Assembly (NCBI RefSeq): GCF_012516375.2
Contig: NZ_CP051204.2
Coordinates: 7,006,001 to 7,070,000, forward strand
Length of the DNA: 64,000 nt
Direction: 5' to 3'
DNA from: Chitinophaga oryzae
GTDB taxonomy: Bacteria > Bacteroidota > Bacteroidia > Chitinophagales > Chitinophagaceae
The number at the start of each line of letters is the position of its first letter. Within the stretch, counting starts at the first letter, position 1. The notes below the pieces were generated by a model. That model made no database searches. It was given only the letters and a program-made list of their open reading frames with translations, and was not told where the DNA came from. Positions 49,027-58,249 of the stretch are shown here, piece after piece. The position numbers and the translations under genes were made by a program.

Positions 49027-49377
49027 ATGGACATCGAACAATTCTGTCAATACTGCATTTCACTTCCGGGCGTTACGGAAGAATTCCCTTTCGGGGAACA
49101 GACCCTTGTGTATAAAGTCTGTGGTAAGATGTTTGCCCTCACCGACCTTGAGGAGTTCAGCAGCGTAAACCTGAAATGTGATCCGGATGAAGCGGTAGAG
49201 CTGCGGGAGCGCTACGAGGGCGTTACTCCCGGCTGGCATATGAACAAAAAACACTGGAACACGGTAGATATGCACTCCAATATTCCCAACAAACTGATAT
49301 TGCAGTGGATCAAAAACTCTTATGATCTTGTGGTGGCCAGTCTGCCTAAAAAAGAGCGCGAAAAGCTGGCCGGTTGA
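49027..49377 (+). CDS. MmcQ/YjbR family protein
   Basis: A 116-residue protein of the MmcQ/YjbR family (double-wing DNA-binding-like fold). Conserved segments: the SLPGVTEEFPFGEQTLVYKV N-terminus, MFALTDL, LKCDPDEAVELRERY and GWHMNKKHWNTV. Function unknown; DNA binding has been proposed from structure. Confidence 0.88.
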   Translation: MDIEQFCQYCISLPGVTEEFPFGEQTLVYKVCGKMFALTDLEEFSSVNLKCDPDEAVELRERYEGVTPGWHMNKKHWNTVDMHSNIPNKLILQWIKNSYDLVVASLPKKEREKLAG

Positions 49378-49450
49378 CCGCTCACCCATTTCTGCGGCTA
49401 TATTACCTTATTTTTTTGCTACTTTAGTCCCCGTCTAAAATAAACCGTTT

Positions 49451-51343
49451 ATGAGAAAATGGCTGCTGCTGGCCTGCGCCGCGCTGTTCGTCTTTCCTGC
49501 TGTTACGAAAGCCGTTAACCAGGATTCCCTCTGGATGTATACCCATTACACTAAAAAAGAAGTGTATATCCCCATGCGGGACGGGGTCAAACTGTTTACC
49601 TCCATCTATCTTCCCAAAGACCAGTCGGAGAAACACCCCATCCTGATGACGCGTACTCCGTACTCCTGCGCGCCTTACGGCGAAGGCAACTTCCGTCCGC
49701 TGTACAGGAACCACTATAACCAATACCTGCACGAAGGTTATATCATGGTGGTCCAGGACGTAAGAGGCACCTGGATGAGCGAAGGTAAGTTTGTGAACGT
49801 GCGTCCTTTCAACACCACTAAAAAGGGTAAAAATGAGATCGATGAGGCCAGCGACACCTACGACACCATCGACTGGCTGGTGAAAAACCTTGCTGGCAAC
49901 AATGGTAACGTGGGCATCTTCGGTATTTCCTATCCGGGCTTTTATTCTACCATGGGCGCGCTGAGCAATCACCCTGCACTGAAAGCAGTCAGCCCGCAGG
50001 CGCCGGTAACAGACTGGTTCATCGGAGACGACTTCCACCACAACGGCGCTTTCATGCTGTCGGATGCATTTTCTTTCTACACCGTATTTGACCACCCTCA
50101 CCCGAAGCCCACTACTGTAGGGCCTAAAGGTATCGAATACTACACCCGTGACAACTACAAGTACTATCTCGAAACCGGCGCGCTGCCTAATTTTTCCAAA
50201 ATTATCGGCGACAGCGTTGCCTTCTGGCATGAGATGTACGCTCACCCTACCTACGACAGCTACTGGCAGGCGCGTAACGTGCGTAACTTCCTGAAAAACG
50301 TAAAACCCACCATGCTGGTAGTAGGCGGCGTGTTCGACGCAGAAGACTGCTTTGGCGCCTGGAATACCTATAAGAGCATTGAAACACAAAGCCCCGGCAC
50401 CAACAACCGCATTGTGATGGGCCCCTGGTACCATGGTCAGTGGGCTTCCAACGACGGTACCCATCTGGGCAACGTCCGCTTCGGCAGCAACACCTCCGAG
50501 TATTATGCGAACAATATCGAAATTCCTTTCTTCAACTATTACCTGAAAGGCAAAGGACAGGCGCCTGATATTGCAGAAGCCACTATCTTCTTTACCGGCA
50601 AAAACGAATGGAAGAGGCTGCCGCAATGGCCTCCGGCGGATATGAAGGAACAACCCATTTACCTGCAGCCCGACGGTAAACTGGCCTTTACACAACCTTC
50701 CGCCGGCAACAGCTTCAGCGAATATATCAGCGATCCGGCCAAACCGGTGCCTTATACAGAAGACGTACACTTCAGCCGTACCATCAACTACATGACTGAC
50801 GACCAGCGTTTTGCTTCCCGCAGACCAGACGTAGCAGTGTTTGAATCCGAAGTGCTGGACAAAGACATCACCCTCGCCGGCCCTGTAATCGCCGACATCG
50901 TGGCCAGCACCACCGGTACTGACGCCGATTTCGTGGTAAAGCTGATCGACGTGTTCCCGAATGATTTCAAATATGAAGACGACGCCGCTTCAGAACATCG
51001 TCGTGTTCCTTCCTCCACCTATCCTATGGGAGGCTACCAAATGCTGGTACGCGGCGAGATCATGCGTGGCAAATTCCGCAACAGCTTTGAAAAACCGGAA
51101 GCGTTTGTTCCCGGTCAGCCTACACCGGTGAAGTTCACCCTGCCCGACGTGGCCCATACCTTCCAGAAAGGCCACCGTATCATGATCCAGATACAAAGCA
51201 GCTGGTTCCCGCTGGCAGACCGCAACCCGCAGCAGTTCATGGATATCTATAAAGCCACTGATAAAGATTTCAAAAAAGCGGATATCAGGATCTACCATGA
51301 TGCCACGCATGCGTCTAAAGTGATGCTGCCGATAACACAATAA
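49451..51343 (+). CDS. CocE/NonD family hydrolase (X-Pro dipeptidyl-peptidase-like)
   Basis: A 630-residue secreted hydrolase (signal MRKWLLLACAALFVFPAVTKA). The N-terminal alpha/beta-hydrolase part contains YIPMRDGVKLFTSIYLP, VVQDVRGTWMSEGKF and the nucleophile Ser160 in GISYPG. A helical cap follows (residues about 190-320) and the C-terminal jelly-roll domain (about 400-625; PVKFTLPDVAHTFQKGHRIMIQIQSSWFP) is that of X-Pro peptidases and cocaine esterase. Substrate could be acyl esters or N-acyl peptides. Ends within a long inverted repeat. Confidence 0.92.
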   Translation: MRKWLLLACAALFVFPAVTKAVNQDSLWMYTHYTKKEVYIPMRDGVKLFTSIYLPKDQSEKHPILMTRTPYSCAPYGEGNFRPLYRNHYNQYLHEGYIMVVQDVRGTWMSEGKFVNVRPFNTTKKGKNEIDEASDTYDTIDWLVKNLAGNNGNVGIFGISYPGFYSTMGALSNHPALKAVSPQAPVTDWFIGDDFHHNGAFMLSDAFSFYTVFDHPHPKPTTVGPKGIEYYTRDNYKYYLETGALPNFSKIIGDSVAFWHEMYAHPTYDSYWQARNVRNFLKNVKPTMLVVGGVFDAEDCFGAWNTYKSIETQSPGTNNRIVMGPWYHGQWASNDGTHLGNVRFGSNTSEYYANNIEIPFFNYYLKGKGQAPDIAEATIFFTGKNEWKRLPQWPPADMKEQPIYLQPDGKLAFTQPSAGNSFSEYISDPAKPVPYTEDVHFSRTINYMTDDQRFASRRPDVAVFESEVLDKDITLAGPVIADIVASTTGTDADFVVKLIDVFPNDFKYEDDAASEHRRVPSSTYPMGGYQMLVRGEIMRGKFRNSFEKPEAFVPGQPTPVKFTLPDVAHTFQKGHRIMIQIQSSWFPLADRNPQQFMDIYKATDKDFKKADIRIYHDATHASKVMLPITQ

Positions 51344-51537
51344 TCCCGCGGAGTTCTCGCGGAGTTCTCGCAAAGCACGCAAAGGAGCAAAGAGCGCAAA
51401 GATTTTTTTAAGTTTAAATAAGAAAGCAAAGGAGCGGAGATCAAATTTGATCTCCGCTCCTTTGCTTTCTCTGCTCGCTTATATGATCTTTGCGCTCTTT
51501 GCTCCTTTGCGTGCTTTGCGTGAACTCCGCGGGATTA
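51341..51537. repeat. Nested long inverted repeat containing a 50-bp perfect palindrome
   Basis: The outer arms begin at the stop codon of the hydrolase gene (51341) and end in the stop codon of the PagL-like gene (51537). They pair over about 50 bp except for one mismatch and an 11-nt tandem duplication (CGCGGAGTTCT) in the left arm. Inside sits a loopless 50-bp palindrome, 51421-51470, containing GCAAAGGAGCGGAGATC, also found at 38301-38545. Confidence 0.92.
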
Positions 51538-52716
51538 TAGTCTTCCCCCGCCACCCCACTCTATCCAGTCCGCCGCTGCGCCGTTCTGTGTTTTGAGCCC
51601 TATCTGCAGGAAGCCGTGTTTGCTGACGTTATAACGAAGCGCCACCCGCAGGAACCAGTTCCCTTTTTCACTATCGCGCCGCCATAGATAAGTACCTGCC
51701 TGCGTTACGATATCGAAGCGCTGTAAGTGAAGTGTATGGCCTATATGAGCGCCCAGCAGCATTTTATCAAAGGTGGACACTTTACCGTATTTCTGCCCGT
51801 AAACCAGTCCCAGCGAACCATCGTAAAATCCGTCGAGGCCGGCGCCAAAGCTGCATACATGACTGTACAGGTAACTCCAGTCCAATACAGCCGAGGCGGT
51901 GCCGTAAAATGCCCTCACACCGTAACGGCTGTCTGCCTGCACCACTCCGAAAGCGCCGTAGAGGCTCCAGTCCTGCTTATGTTTCAGTTTAGACAGCGGG
52001 CTGTCGATGTAAGTCGGCCGGATACGCGCTTCATAGTGCGGATCTATCTGTTGCTGTACAATATTGCGGATCGTGTTGTAATGTACCCGCAGGCCGGCGT
52101 GGAGGCCCGCCATATTGAGTCCCAGGTTGGGCGTATGGGTACGGCCGTTGGAGAAATGTGTGAGGTCTACGCCGTAAACGAAATCGAACAGTTCAGACAA
52201 TCGCCATATGCCGCTGGCGTTCACGTTAAAATAGACGTCTACCTTGGAACTGATAGCGTCGTTGAGCGGATTTTTATCCTGGTCATATGGATTGAGGTCA
52301 TAGGTGAAGCCCAGCGACAGCCCTGCTTCAAAATGATGTCTTTTCCGGCGATGGAAAGGCGCATAAAAGAACCCGTATATACCGCTGGGATTGCCCAATA
52401 CAGTGGCATCGCCGATATTGCCGGTATAGAAACCGATGCCGTAACTGGGATAATTAAGCGCCCGCTGCCATTCCTGTTTACCGGTAGACATCCACGCCAT
52501 CCGCAGTTCCACCGATTCGTAACCATGTTTCAGCGCATTCGATAGTTCCTCGCCATTATACAGGTGTCCTCCTGTATGCAGCTTTAGCTCTATAAATTTC
52601 TGCCTGCCCAGGTTGGGGTTGGCTTTGGCCTTTGACCATAAATCTGTTGAATCCTGTGCCTGCAGGCTGCCTGCCAGCAATGCTGCTGCCATTGTTGTTA
52701 GAATACTGAACTTCAT
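51535..52716 (-). CDS. PagL-like lipid A deacylase/acyloxyacyl hydrolase family protein
   Basis: A 393-residue exported protein (signal MKFSILTTMAAALLAGSLQAQ) with the outer-membrane beta-barrel style of PagL. The active-site His-Ser pair of that family is recognised in DLTHFSNGRTHTPNLGLN. PagL removes the 3-O acyl chain of lipid A at the outer membrane. This protein is about twice as long as Pseudomonas PagL, with extra barrel-like strands after the motif, so its reaction is not certain. Start at 52716, seven codons into the ORF. Confidence 0.82.
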   Translation of the reverse strand: MKFSILTTMAAALLAGSLQAQDSTDLWSKAKANPNLGRQKFIELKLHTGGHLYNGEELSNALKHGYESVELRMAWMSTGKQEWQRALNYPSYGIGFYTGNIGDATVLGNPSGIYGFFYAPFHRRKRHHFEAGLSLGFTYDLNPYDQDKNPLNDAISSKVDVYFNVNASGIWRLSELFDFVYGVDLTHFSNGRTHTPNLGLNMAGLHAGLRVHYNTIRNIVQQQIDPHYEARIRPTYIDSPLSKLKHKQDWSLYGAFGVVQADSRYGVRAFYGTASAVLDWSYLYSHVCSFGAGLDGFYDGSLGLVYGQKYGKVSTFDKMLLGAHIGHTLHLQRFDIVTQAGTYLWRRDSEKGNWFLRVALRYNVSKHGFLQIGLKTQNGAAADWIEWGGGGRL

Positions 52717-52878
52717 AGACGTCTGAACGGTTAACATGCGGTTTTATTATTACGCCAACAAAGCAAGTCTCCCTTTTGTTGTACCAGAGCAACAGCGCTT
52801 CTAAAAAGTTAATTCCTTAACTTGCGAAGGCTTTAATAAACCCTTATTTGTATAAAAGTTATTGACAACCACAAATTT

Positions 52879-53598
52879 ATGTACAAAAAATACATTTTTA
52901 CCGGTGTGTTGGGCTTGCTGGGCCTGCAAGGCTTCAGCCAGAAGAAACCTGTGCCCAAAGCCAAACCGGTGTCCCATACCGCTGCAAAACCTGCTTTACT
53001 GAAAAACAGGATGGACTCCGTAAGCTATGGTATCGGTGTCAACATCGCCGAGAACCTGAAAGCACAGGGATTAACGAATGTCAACACGACCCTGCTGGCC
53101 AAAGCCATCCAGGACATGCTGACCAATAAAACATTAACATTATCAAAAGACCAGAGTGAGATGAGCATCAGCAATTACCTTCAGCAACTGAAAGCGGAAA
53201 AAGTGGCTAAAAACCGCGAAGCCAGCGACAAATTCCTGGCGGAAAACAAAACCAAGCCGGGTGTGGTAGCCCTCCCCAGCGGTCTGCAGTACCAGATCCT
53301 GAAAGAAGGTACCGGGCCCAAACCTACTATCAACGATAAAGTGAAAACACACTATCACGGTACGCTCATCGATGGTACTGTATTCGACAGCTCTGTGGAC
53401 AGAGGCGAACCCATCTCCTTCCCGGTGAGCGGTGTGATCAAAGGCTGGACAGAGGCCCTGCAGCTGATGCCGGTAGGCTCCAAATGGCGCCTCTTTATCC
53501 CATCAGACCTCGCTTACGGCGACCGTGGCGCTGGTCCGAAAATCGGCCCCGGCAGCGCGCTGGTGTTCGATGTGGAGCTGCTGGACATCGTAAAATAA
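52879..53598 (+). CDS. FKBP-type peptidyl-prolyl cis-trans isomerase
   Basis: A 239-residue exported protein (signal MYKKYIFTGVLGLLGLQGFSQ). The N-terminal helical dimerisation domain (about 47-130; DSVSYGIGVNIAENLKAQGL) is the FkpA/Mip type, followed by the FKBP domain (about 135-239; GLQYQILKEGTG, VKTHYHGTLIDGTVFDSS, FPVSGVIKGWTEALQLMPVGSKWRLFIPSDLAYG). It would act as a periplasmic folding catalyst and chaperone. The gene is followed at once by an inverted repeat. Confidence 0.94.
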   Translation: MYKKYIFTGVLGLLGLQGFSQKKPVPKAKPVSHTAAKPALLKNRMDSVSYGIGVNIAENLKAQGLTNVNTTLLAKAIQDMLTNKTLTLSKDQSEMSISNYLQQLKAEKVAKNREASDKFLAENKTKPGVVALPSGLQYQILKEGTGPKPTINDKVKTHYHGTLIDGTVFDSSVDRGEPISFPVSGVIKGWTEALQLMPVGSKWRLFIPSDLAYGDRGAGPKIGPGSALVFDVELLDIVK

Positions 53599-53699
53599 TT
53601 ACGGATTACGAATTACGAATTGAGGGCTTTCATATGGAAAGGTTATTTAGTAACCGCTCTATAAGAAAGCCCTCAATTCGTAATTCGTAATCCGTAATT
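53597..53699. repeat. Inverted repeat with 35-bp arms built from heptamer ACGAATT
   Basis: Arms 53597-53631 and 53665-53699 are perfect reverse complements around a 33-nt spacer. The outer part of the left arm is three heptamers (ACGGATT, ACGAATT, ACGAATT) and the inner part is GAGGGCTTTC. The left arm starts inside the FKBP stop codon. It separates the FKBP gene from the convergent aroC. Confidence 0.95.
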
Positions 53700-53708
53700 C
53701 GTAATTCC

Positions 53709-54706
53709 TTATGGTTTATATACCCGCGGGCGCATCTGCTCCAGCAGCATAAAGTCGGCCAGTACCATAGCGGTCACCGCTTCCAGTACCACTGGTACCC
53801 GCAGCGCAATGCACAGATCGTGGCGGCCTTTCACGCTGAAAGTTTCCACCTGTCCGCTGGCGATGTTCAGTGTTTGTTGTTCTTTAGGTGTGCTGGACGT
53901 GGGTTTGACAGCGATACGGAACACCAGCGGGTTGCCGTTGGTGATACCGCCTACCACGCCGCCGGCATTATTGGTAGCGGTTTTTCCGGTAGCATCGAGG
54001 ATAGGGTCGTTGTGCTCCAGTCCTTTCATTTTAGCAGCGGCGAAGCCGGCGCCGAATTCAATACCTTTTACTGCGGGAATTGCAAATACGGCATGCGCCA
54101 GGCCGGATTCCAGCGAATCGAAGAAAGGTTCTCCGAGGCCGATGGGCAGCCCGTCTACCACACATTCCACGATACCACCGACAGAGTCTTTGGCTGCGAT
54201 GGCCGCTTCCAGTCCTTCTTCCGGGTTGGTATAACCGCCTACCTCTGTGATGGTGGCTTTTACCTGGATGCTGTCGCCCAGGATTTTTTTGGCGATGACA
54301 CCAGCCGCCACGAGATTGAGCGTCAGCCTGCCGCTGAAGTGGCCGCCGCCACGGTAATCTTCGAAGCCGCCGAATTTACGGGTAGCCACAAAGTCAGCAT
54401 GACCGGGCCGCGGAAATTCGCGCAGTTTCTCATAGTCGGTGCTGCGGGTGTTGTTATTTTCAAAGAGGATGGTGACCGGTGCGCCGGTAGTATGATCGTT
54501 AAATACGCCTGACTTGATAAAGGGCAGGTCTTCCTCCTTGCGGGGGTAGTGCCTCTGGAGCCGCCTTTACGCCGTTCCAGGTCGTGCAGGAAATCTTCCT
54601 GTCTGAGCGGAATACCAGCCGGTACGCCGTCGATGTTAATCCCTACACTGGCGCCGTGGGATTCTCCGAAAACATTCACCCTGAATAATCTGCCAAAACT
54701 GTTCAC
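53709..54706 (-). pseudogene. aroC: Chorismate synthase, interrupted by an apparent 1-nt deletion
   Basis: AroC converts EPSP to chorismate, the last common step to aromatic amino acids. The N-terminal frame (from 54706, [18 protein letters not shown]) reads correctly through [13 protein letters not shown]. It then leaves frame at a run of five G (54542-54546, plus strand). One more base there would restore [20 protein letters not shown] and join the second frame, which runs through [22 protein letters not shown] to the stop at 53709. Total length is 998 nt; 999 would encode 332 aa, a normal length. It may be a real inactivating mutation, a programmed or phase-variable slip, or an assembly error in a homopolymer. 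It is the last gene of the aromatic operon. Confidence 0.9.
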
Positions 54707-54743
54707 ACACTGATGATTTAAAATTGAATAAAAAGGGATGCCG

Positions 54744-56012
54744 TTAGCTGTTGGCAGCTACGGCTATCTGACCGCCCAGCAGCTGCAGGTGGTCGTAAAA
54801 TTCAGGATACGATTTGTTCACCGCTTCCGCGTTTTCGATCGTCACCGGACCATCAGCCGTGAGGGCTGCCACGGCGCAGGCCATGGCGATGCGGTGGTCG
54901 TTATGGGAATGTACCTGTGCGCCTTTGATGCCGGTACCACCATGCACCAGCATGACGTCTCCCTCGAGGTCTATGCGGATGCCCATTTTGCCGAATTCTT
55001 CCTGCAGGGTAAGACCGCGGTCGCTTTCTTTATGTGCGAGGCGGCTCACGCCTTTTATTTTCGTAATGCCGTTACAGTTAGCTGCCAGCGCTACGAGCGG
55101 CGGGAACAGGTCCGGGCAGTCCGTTGCATCTATTTCGAAGGCATTGAGCCCGTTTTTATGAATATTCACGGTAAAGACGCCCGGCAGGATGTGGGTGCCG
55201 GCTTTTTCCAGCGCTTCCAGGATCGCTTTGTCCGACTGGGCAGAAGCGGTATTGAGGTGCTGTACTTCAGCATTACCGGCTACGGCGGCGGCTACCAGCA
55301 GAAATGCGGCCCCGCTCCAGTCGCCTTCTACCGTATAGTCGGTAGCGTTATAGGACTGTTTTTTACCGAAACGGAACTGCTCAAAGTTCTGTTCTTCCAC
55401 CTTTACCCCGAAGTGTTCCATCAGTTGCAGGGTCAACGCGATGTAAGGTTTGCTTTTAAGATCTTTTACGGTGATGGTCACCTCTTCGGCTGCGGCGCCA
55501 TAGGCCATCAGCAGGCCGGTGAGGAACTGTGAACTGAGCGAGCCGTCGATGGTGATATTTTTCGGTTGCAGCGGGCCCTGTATATGCAGGGGCAGTTTAC
55601 CGTCCTGGGTAGTGCATTTCACGTCCAGCTGCGGCAGCACTTCTTCGAAGAAGTGCATGGGGCGGGTGGTGAGGCTGCCATGCCCAACGATGGTGATCGG
55701 AATGGAAGCCAGTGCAGCGATGGGCGTAAACATACGGATACCGAGGCCGGATTCTCCGCAGTTGATTTCATCGTAAAATGGTTTTACGCCGTGGCTGGTG
55801 ATTTCAAAATGATCATCTCCCCTTTTTATTCTGGCGCCGAGGTTTTCAGCTACCTCCAGCGCAGCCAGGCAATCGTTGCTCAGGCCGGGGTTACGGATGA
55901 TAGTCGTGCCATTGGCCAGCAGCGCAGCGGCTACGGCGCGTTGCATGGCGCTTTTGGATGGATTGGCCGTAACGGTGCCTTTAACGATGCCGGGTGATAC
56001 AGTTACTTGCAT
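54744..56012 (-). CDS. aroA: 3-phosphoshikimate 1-carboxyvinyltransferase (EPSP synthase)
   Basis: Transfers enolpyruvyl from PEP to shikimate-3-phosphate. At 422 aa it matches the family. The N-terminal substrate-binding segment [30 protein letters not shown], and the C-terminal [16 protein letters not shown] are characteristic. The N-terminus [14 protein letters not shown] is normal. It sits 37 nt upstream of aroC and 38 nt downstream of aroB in the aromatic operon. Confidence 0.95.
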   Translation of the reverse strand: MQVTVSPGIVKGTVTANPSKSAMQRAVAAALLANGTTIIRNPGLSNDCLAALEVAENLGARIKRGDDHFEITSHGVKPFYDEINCGESGLGIRMFTPIAALASIPITIVGHGSLTTRPMHFFEEVLPQLDVKCTTQDGKLPLHIQGPLQPKNITIDGSLSSQFLTGLLMAYGAAAEEVTITVKDLKSKPYIALTLQLMEHFGVKVEEQNFEQFRFGKKQSYNATDYTVEGDWSGAAFLLVAAAVAGNAEVQHLNTASAQSDKAILEALEKAGTHILPGVFTVNIHKNGLNAFEIDATDCPDLFPPLVALAANCNGITKIKGVSRLAHKESDRGLTLQEEFGKMGIRIDLEGDVMLVHGGTGIKGAQVHSHNDHRIAMACAVAALTADGPVTIENAEAVNKSYPEFYDHLQLLGGQIAVAANS

Positions 56013-56050
56013 ATATATGTGTCGTCCGCCTTTAGATGTTTAGAAAATAA

Positions 56051-57076
56051 TTACAACGCCTGCAGCAGCAGTTGCAGGTCTGTGATAGGAACAGGCATGG
56101 TGGTGGCTTTTCCTATTTTCTCCAGCAGCACAAAATGGATGGCGTCTTTTTCCCGTTTTTTGTCCAGCTTAAAGATATCAAACACGGCTGCTTTGTCGGA
56201 GGTGAAAGCTACCGGCAACTGGTAATCGGTGAGCAGTTTTATCAGCCGCAGGGTCTCGTCATTGGAGAAGCCCATCAGTTGTTCGGAAAAGCGCGCGGCG
56301 GCGATCATACCGATGGCCACTGCTTTACCGTGTGCTATATGCTCCAGTTTTTCGACGGCATGTCCCAGCGTGTGACCGAAATTGAGCCAGCGGCGCGGGC
56401 CGTTTTCGAACTCATCTTCCAGCACTACTTTGGTTTTGGCAGCCACCGATTTTTCCACCAGGTATTCCAGTACGGCCACATCTCTTGCCAGCGCCTTTTC
56501 CCGGTTGGTTTCGAGGTAATCAAACAGTTCGGCATCCATAATGCAGGCGTATTTGATGATCTCTGCGAAACCGTTGTGCCATTCTTCTGCGGGCATGGTG
56601 AGCGGCAGGGCGTAGTCGAAGAGGATGAATTCCGGTTGACGGATAGTGCCCAGCAGGTTTTTATGTTTACCATGACTGACGCCGTTTTTGCCGCCGATGG
56701 AAGCGTCTACCTGAGCCAGCAGCGTGGAGGGTACAAACCCGAAGGGGATGCCTCTCATATAGATGCTGGCGGCGAAGCCTGCCACGTCGGTGATCATGCC
56801 GCCGCCGATACCGATGAGGGTGGTTTTGCGGTCGGCCTCATGGGCCGCCAGTCCGTCGATGACCAGTTCCACGGTGGCCATGTTTTTCACTTCTTCGCCG
56901 GCAGGCACCACGATCTTTTTCCAGTCATGCAGATGATGCCCGTGCAGTCTTTCCACATTTTCATCGATCACGAGCACCGACCGGTTCCGGTCCACATGGT
57001 TTCCCAACTGCAGCAGGCTTTCTCCCATGAAATAGGTCGTTGCCTGCTGCTGAAAATTATTGGTTAGCTTTTTCAT
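56051..57076 (-). CDS. aroB: 3-dehydroquinate synthase
   Basis: Cyclises DAHP to 3-dehydroquinate with NAD+ and a divalent metal. The 341-residue protein has GIGGGMITDVAGFAAS (NAD site), FVPSTLLAQVDASIGGKNGV, and the metal ligands Glu in GFAEIIKYA and His in NFGHTLGHAVE. Part of the aromatic operon, 33 nt after the DAHP synthase gene. Confidence 0.95.
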   Translation of the reverse strand: MKKLTNNFQQQATTYFMGESLLQLGNHVDRNRSVLVIDENVERLHGHHLHDWKKIVVPAGEEVKNMATVELVIDGLAAHEADRKTTLIGIGGGMITDVAGFAASIYMRGIPFGFVPSTLLAQVDASIGGKNGVSHGKHKNLLGTIRQPEFILFDYALPLTMPAEEWHNGFAEIIKYACIMDAELFDYLETNREKALARDVAVLEYLVEKSVAAKTKVVLEDEFENGPRRWLNFGHTLGHAVEKLEHIAHGKAVAIGMIAAARFSEQLMGFSNDETLRLIKLLTDYQLPVAFTSDKAAVFDIFKLDKKREKDAIHFVLLEKIGKATTMPVPITDLQLLLQAL

Positions 57077-57109
57077 TCATTGATTTTAGCGATCAGCCGA
57101 TGATGCTGT

Positions 57110-58213
57110 TTATTTTTCTTCGTTCATCACCCTGTTCTGGCGGTTGATGGATTCCAGGTGTACCGCGTCGAAGTATTTCAGGATGAACTCTTTTGTCAGG
57201 CCCAGTTTTTCGCCTTTAGCGATGTTGCGGTCCAGGATTTCATTCCAGCGGTTGGTTTGCAGGATGGTGATGTTATTTTCTTTTTTGTACATACCGATTT
57301 TCTCAGCGATTTTCATACGGTTGCCGAGCAGCAGCATGATTTCATCGTCCACCTGGTTGATCTGCGCACGCAGTTTTTCGAGGGCGGTATTGAAATCTTT
57401 TTTATCGGTGTGTTCTCTTCTCCAAACGATGCCGTCGAGCAGTTCAGCCAGTTTTTCAGGAGTAACCTGTTGTTTGGCATCGCTCCAGGCGTTGTCCGGA
57501 TCTACGTGTGTTTCGAGCATCAGACCATCGTAATCCAGGTCGATCGCTTCCTGGGAAACTTCCTGCAGGATATCGCGGCGGCCGGAGATGTGGCTGGGGT
57601 CGCAGATCATGGGCAGTTCAGGCATACGGCGTTTCAGCTCGATAGCGAGGTGCCACATGGGAGCATTGCGGTACTGGGTATTACCGTAGCTGGAGAAACC
57701 GCGGTGGATGAGGCCTACTTTGTTGATGCCTGCTTTCTGGATTCTTTCCACGGCGCCAATCCACAGTTCCAGGTCCGGGTTGATCGGGTTTTTGATCAGT
57801 ACGGTGGTGTCCACGCCTTTCAGAGCGTCTGCCACTTCCTGTACAGAGAAGGGGTTTACTGTGGTTCGGGCTCCTACCCACAGGATATCCACACCAAAGT
57901 GCAGCGCGTCTTCCACCTGTTTAGCGGTAGCCACTTCCACTGCCAGCGGCAGGCCGGTCAGTTCGCGGGCTTTTTGCAGCCATGCGAGGCCTTTGGTGCC
58001 GATGCCTTCGAAAGAGCCAGGGCGGGTGCGGGGTTTCCAGATGCCGGCGCGCAATACGTCCACTTTACCGGTTTTTTGTAATGCCAGCGCGGTGGCTAAA
58101 ACCTGCTCTTCTGTTTCAGCGCTGCAGGGGCCGGAGATGATCAACGGCTTTTTATCAGATGAAGGATCTGAGAATTTGGTTTTGGATAATATTTCTTCCA
58201 TTGTCTGTACCAT
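57110..58213 (-). CDS. Bifunctional DAHP synthase (KDO8P-synthase-like)/chorismate mutase type II
   Basis: A 367-residue fusion. The N-terminal domain (about 1-265) is the short beta-type DAHP synthase: ISGPCSAET, LRAGIWKPRTRPGSFEG, LWVGARTTVNPFSVQE and the CDPSHISGRRD motif. The C-terminal about 90 residues form an AroQ-type chorismate mutase (LEKLRAQINQVDDEIMLLLGNRMKIAEKIG, then LDRNIAKGEKLGL). The protein therefore catalyses the first step of the shikimate pathway and the chorismate-to-prephenate branch step. In this fusion type the mutase domain is known to confer prephenate/chorismate feedback on the synthase. The start may be 58201 (MEEILSKTKF). Confidence 0.94.
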   Translation of the reverse strand: MVQTMEEILSKTKFSDPSSDKKPLIISGPCSAETEEQVLATALALQKTGKVDVLRAGIWKPRTRPGSFEGIGTKGLAWLQKARELTGLPLAVEVATAKQVEDALHFGVDILWVGARTTVNPFSVQEVADALKGVDTTVLIKNPINPDLELWIGAVERIQKAGINKVGLIHRGFSSYGNTQYRNAPMWHLAIELKRRMPELPMICDPSHISGRRDILQEVSQEAIDLDYDGLMLETHVDPDNAWSDAKQQVTPEKLAELLDGIVWRREHTDKKDFNTALEKLRAQINQVDDEIMLLLGNRMKIAEKIGMYKKENNITILQTNRWNEILDRNIAKGEKLGLTKEFILKYFDAVHLESINRQNRVMNEEK

Positions 58214-58249
58214 AAGTATTGAAGTTAAGTAGATTGTTAGAATTTATGT

